Origin: Reclinomonas americana ATCC 50394 | Lineage: Eukaryota > Jakobida > Jakobea > Jakobida | Length of the DNA stretch: 64,000 nucleotides | Reading direction: 5' to 3' | Assembly (NCBI GenBank): GCA_048213135.1 | Contig: PS015009.1 | Coordinates: 1,550,001-1,614,000, forward strand | Part shown: in pieces, positions 61,222-64,000 of the stretch | Layout: each line of letters begins with the position of its first letter | Position numbering within the stretch: position 1 is the first letter of the stretch | Program-made: the position numbers and the translations under genes | Notes under the pieces: model-generated | Told to the model about the DNA's origin: nothing | What the model saw: only the letters and a program-made list of their open reading frames with translations | The model's database searches: none

Positions 61222-63576
61222 TTAAAACTTATACGACACCGTAAACCTCACATTAATTCCCGGCTCCGCCTGCCAGTAAAAGTAATTACTATACGGCGCG
61301 CCGGAATAGAGGTATTGGTTCAAAATGTTATTCACCACTACATTGAAACCGATCTTTTCTTTTTGATAAGATACACTACCATCTAACCTGAAATAATCAG
61401 GCAGACTGTTCTCTGATCCGTCAAACACATACCAGGGCGAACGTTTGGCCTGGTACTGGTAACCTACGGAAACACCCAGGCCGTTGAGTTTGCCTTTATC
61501 GAGGCGGTAGTTCAGCCATGTGTTCTGCACATGTTTGCTGGAGCCGGGTACCTGGTTGCCTACGTTCTCAGCCTTGCTGTCTTTGGTTACTTTGGCTTCG
61601 GTGAAGGCGTAGTTAACGATCACATCCAGGCCGCGAACGATCTGTCCTTTAATATCCACTTCCACACCTTTGGTTTTTTGTTCACCTGACTGACGGCTGT
61701 AATAACCTCCCGATGGGTTGGGATGATCGAGGTCGGCGGTGAGTACGTTCTTACGGGTGATCTGGTACACAGATACGGCTGAGTTCCACTTACCATTCAG
61801 CCAGTCTTTTTTAACACCAAACTCCAGGTTGTTGCCAACGATGGGGTCGAAGCTTTTCTTCTGCCAGTCGGACCCATAGTTTTCCATGAACGACTGATCG
61901 TTGAGGAAGTATACAGAAGTGTTCTTATCAATAGAATAACTCAACCCAACACGCGGTGTAACACGGTTGTTGCGGAAGTCGCCGCTGTATACATCACCGG
62001 TTTTGAGTGAGGTGAATCTTCCGGCAAGAGTGAGGCGCAGTTTGTTGTTGAAGAAACCGAGTTCGTCCTGCAAATACACACCGGTGTAAGCATTGTAATA
62101 GCGTACACCCCTTTCGCGGATGTTTTTACTGCGGTCGAATGTGGGAGCAGTGGCTTGTCCGTACACGGGTGCGTAAATGTTGAAGTCGGCACCGCCCAGG
62201 GGAGCGCCCTGGTTCCAGTCGTGGAAGTATTCTTTATTGCTGAGGTCAACACCTGCTAGAAGCTTGTGGGTGATGGCACCGGTACGTTCTTCACCGGTAA
62301 TAAAGAGCTGCCCCATTTTGCTGGTGCCCAGCACATCCCATATAGAGATGCCGCGCTGCAGCAGGCTGTCGTTGCTGGCATCAAAACCCCAGGGCCACAG
62401 GCTGGCGCCTTCCTGGTTATAATTGAAGTACGCGGCCTGTGCGGTAAACTTCCAGTTGTTGTTGATCTTATGATCGAAGATGAGGAGCAGGCTTTGGTCG
62501 GTCATCTTTGTGGGTGCGAGGTTGCTCTCTGCTTTGGTAAAGCTTTTGGGCAAATCGGCATAGCCGCGTTTGGAGAACACGTAGTTGGAACCAATCACAT
62601 TTACTTCGGAAAACTGGCGGGTGTACTCGGCAGTGAGCGAAGTATGTTCATCGAAAACATATTTAAGCACCGGCACTACGGAGTAGCGGTTGTTGTAATC
62701 GAACTTGCGGTGCGAGCCTTTGAGTTGTCCCATCACGTTTAAACGATAGAGGAGTTTGCCGTCTTTAGACAGTTTACCATCCAGGTCGAGCGCTGCACGG
62801 TACAGGTCGAAGCTGCCGAGGGAGATGCTGGCTTCGCCTTTGTTGCGACCGCTGGGCTTTTTGGTAACTACATTGTAGAAACCACTGGGGTCGCCATTGG
62901 CGAGCATAAAACCTGCGGGGCCTTTTACAAATTCAATACGTTCTACCATGCTCATGTCTTCGGTAAGCGGACCCCAGTCGGTAGACACGTTCATACCATT
63001 GCGGAAGGCGCCTACATTGCTGCCCCGCATGGTGATGCGTGCATAGTTGTCCCAGTGTTCGATACGGGTGGCGCCGCTTACGTTGCGGGTAACGCCTTCG
63101 AGCATATCAAATATCTGCTGGTTGCCGATGAGTTTGGCGGTAACCACCTGCACATTCTGTGGTATCTCAAGAATAGGGCTTTGCAGACGCAGCGAACCGG
63201 AGAGCCTGTTGGTTTTAAAACTGTTCTTATTAGCGACTACCACCACTTCGTTGAGGTCTTTGTTGGAAAGGGTGAGTTTGATGTCGATTGGTGTGGCTTC
63301 GCTGCTTTTTACGGTTACGTCCTGCTCTACGTCTTTATAACCGATGAGGCTGAGCTGCAGGGTATAGGTGCCGGGAGTAAGATTTTTTATTTCGAAGGCA
63401 CCGGTATTGTCGGCCACGGCATTCTTACCGGTGTTCTTAATAATTACGGATACGCCTTCGGCGGGTTTGTTGTCGGATGTGGTGATCTTTCCTTTAATGC
63501 TGCCGGTTGTTTGAGCGAAGCAGTTTAAAGACAATAGCAGTGTAATGAGTAGTGTGCTGATGTTTGTTCTGGTCAT
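61222..63576 (-). CDS. TonB-dependent siderophore receptor
   Basis: 784 residues. Signal peptide (TLLITLLLSLNCFAQ); a carboxypeptidase-regulatory-like domain at ~24-105 (IKGKITTSDNKPAEGVSVII); the plug at ~120-235 (EIPQNVQVVTAKLIGNQQIF, FVKGPAGFMLANGDPSGFYN, a siderophore-receptor hallmark); and a 22-strand barrel to the C-terminal Phe (NVRFTVSYKF). The FxA-like plug and barrel are those of ferrichrome/ferrioxamine-type receptors. It sits in the outer membrane and imports ferric siderophores with TonB energy. The next gene downstream codes for the PepSY protein, giving a two-gene uptake unit. Confidence 0.94.
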   Translation of the reverse strand: MTRTNISTLLITLLLSLNCFAQTTGSIKGKITTSDNKPAEGVSVIIKNTGKNAVADNTGAFEIKNLTPGTYTLQLSLIGYKDVEQDVTVKSSEATPIDIKLTLSNKDLNEVVVVANKNSFKTNRLSGSLRLQSPILEIPQNVQVVTAKLIGNQQIFDMLEGVTRNVSGATRIEHWDNYARITMRGSNVGAFRNGMNVSTDWGPLTEDMSMVERIEFVKGPAGFMLANGDPSGFYNVVTKKPSGRNKGEASISLGSFDLYRAALDLDGKLSKDGKLLYRLNVMGQLKGSHRKFDYNNRYSVVPVLKYVFDEHTSLTAEYTRQFSEVNVIGSNYVFSKRGYADLPKSFTKAESNLAPTKMTDQSLLLIFDHKINNNWKFTAQAAYFNYNQEGASLWPWGFDASNDSLLQRGISIWDVLGTSKMGQLFITGEERTGAITHKLLAGVDLSNKEYFHDWNQGAPLGGADFNIYAPVYGQATAPTFDRSKNIRERGVRYYNAYTGVYLQDELGFFNNKLRLTLAGRFTSLKTGDVYSGDFRNNRVTPRVGLSYSIDKNTSVYFLNDQSFMENYGSDWQKKSFDPIVGNNLEFGVKKDWLNGKWNSAVSVYQITRKNVLTADLDHPNPSGGYYSRQSGEQKTKGVEVDIKGQIVRGLDVIVNYAFTEAKVTKDSKAENVGNQVPGSSKHVQNTWLNYRLDKGKLNGLGVSVGYQYQAKRSPWYVFDGSENSLPDYFRLDGSVSYQKEKIGFNVVVNNILNQYLYSGAPYSNYFYWQAEPGINVRFTVSYKF

Positions 63577-64000
63577 CTGTTTATTTACAATTTTCTGTTT
63601 ACGATTTACGATTGTTTACAGCTGTAGTCATGCTGACGCAGGAAGCATCTCATTCAATTGGAAAGAGATCCCTCGTACCTCGGGATGACAGCAGGCGGTT
63701 ATTGCTTTTTCAAACGGCAGGCGAGCGTTAAGGAGTCGTCATTAGCAGGCGCAAAAGTATTGCAGGTGTGGGGCGTACACTTTGGATATCGGGAAAAGTG
63801 TTTACGAATAAAGGAATGGAAAGGAATTATGACAGAAGGATGATGTGGGAGGTCATGGGTTTGTAATGTTAACCGCAGAGAAATGAGATCCCTCGTACCT
63901 CGGGATGACAGCTGCGTCGGGATGACGCTGTACTCGGGATGACAATCCAATAAGGCTTTGCGTAACTCTGCGCTCTTATGTTCTTTGCGGTTACTTATGT
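63577..64000. repeat. Intergenic dispersed repeats at the window end
   Basis: 63627-63689 is the 63-bp palindromic unit in the orientation opposite to that at 60928-60990. A GGAATGGAAAGG-type segment follows (63810-63830), then another partial unit (63885-63945) and a GCGTAACTCTGCG / TTCTTTGCGGT piece (63958-63995). Short upstream sequence of the receptor (63577-63626) has no clear promoter match or Fur-box-like palindrome that I could confirm. Confidence 0.65.

Noticed and set aside
63699-63950. Open frame of 83 codons on the minus strand
   Set aside because: It is a translation of dispersed repeats; the same SSRGTRDL-like text appears from other repeat copies (for example 59450-59773).

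Overview
The window looks like chromosomal DNA of a Bacteroidota bacterium, most likely family Chitinophagaceae. The grounds are a protease and a small secreted protein ending in type IX secretion (T9SS) type A sorting domains, a TonB receptor with an N-terminal carboxypeptidase-regulatory-like domain, PL-type regulators with TPRs (DUF6377 family), an alpha/beta-fused E1 dehydrogenase, -7 boxes of the form TAnnTTTG, weak or absent Shine-Dalgarno sites and many lipoproteins with short lipoboxes. I see no rRNA, tRNA, transposase, CRISPR array or prophage.

0-24 kb holds mostly independent chromosomal genes: a 1585-residue M36 (fungalysin) metalloprotease with tandem Ig-like repeats, a metallophosphoesterase, a receiver protein and PAS-GAF histidine kinase, an iron-permease-family protein, a YegP protein, a ferritin, a NucA-like nuclease lipoprotein, a macro-domain/Crp/AhpD-like cluster, retropepsin-like proteins, an XRE membrane regulator and a tightly packed three-gene operon with two Cys-rich membrane paralogues. 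At 12.6 kb a DUF6377 regulator is cut short and is followed, in the same frame, by what looks like the last codons of another enzyme and its terminator: the possible scar of a deleted polysaccharide-utilisation locus.

23.5-51.3 kb carries LemA/DUF2207, a retropepsin-like gene overlapping a glycogen-binding-repeat protein, a GNAT, a PDZ aspartic protease, an M16 peptidase pair, a small membrane protein, a VWA gene broken by a -1 frameshift at a textbook A_AAA_AAG slippery heptamer, the E1 dehydrogenase, a secreted pair (T9SS protein plus a 20-unit beta-roll protein with an S74 chaperone domain), two paralogous secreted proteins running into a TPR histidine kinase/LuxR regulator pair, a Na+/H+ antiporter, a DUF885-like lipoprotein and a membrane protein/orphan kinase pair.

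51.3-64 kb is accessory. Intergenic regions are mosaics of dispersed palindromic repeats. A pair of ~250-270 bp inverted repeats (51.4-51.7 and 60.8-61.1 kb), one of which contains a copy of the first nine codons of the PepSY gene, brackets a segment with two paralogous unknown genes, a 21-bp tandem repeat, and an AT-rich restriction-modification island: XRE regulator with a palindromic operator-like region, Vsr, a PmeII/EcoO109I-like endonuclease, a cytosine-5 methyltransferase and an Eco47II-like endonuclease, followed by a doubly frameshifted gene. One methylase appears to serve two endonucleases of overlapping specificity. The window ends with an iron-uptake pair (PepSY membrane protein and TonB-dependent siderophore receptor).
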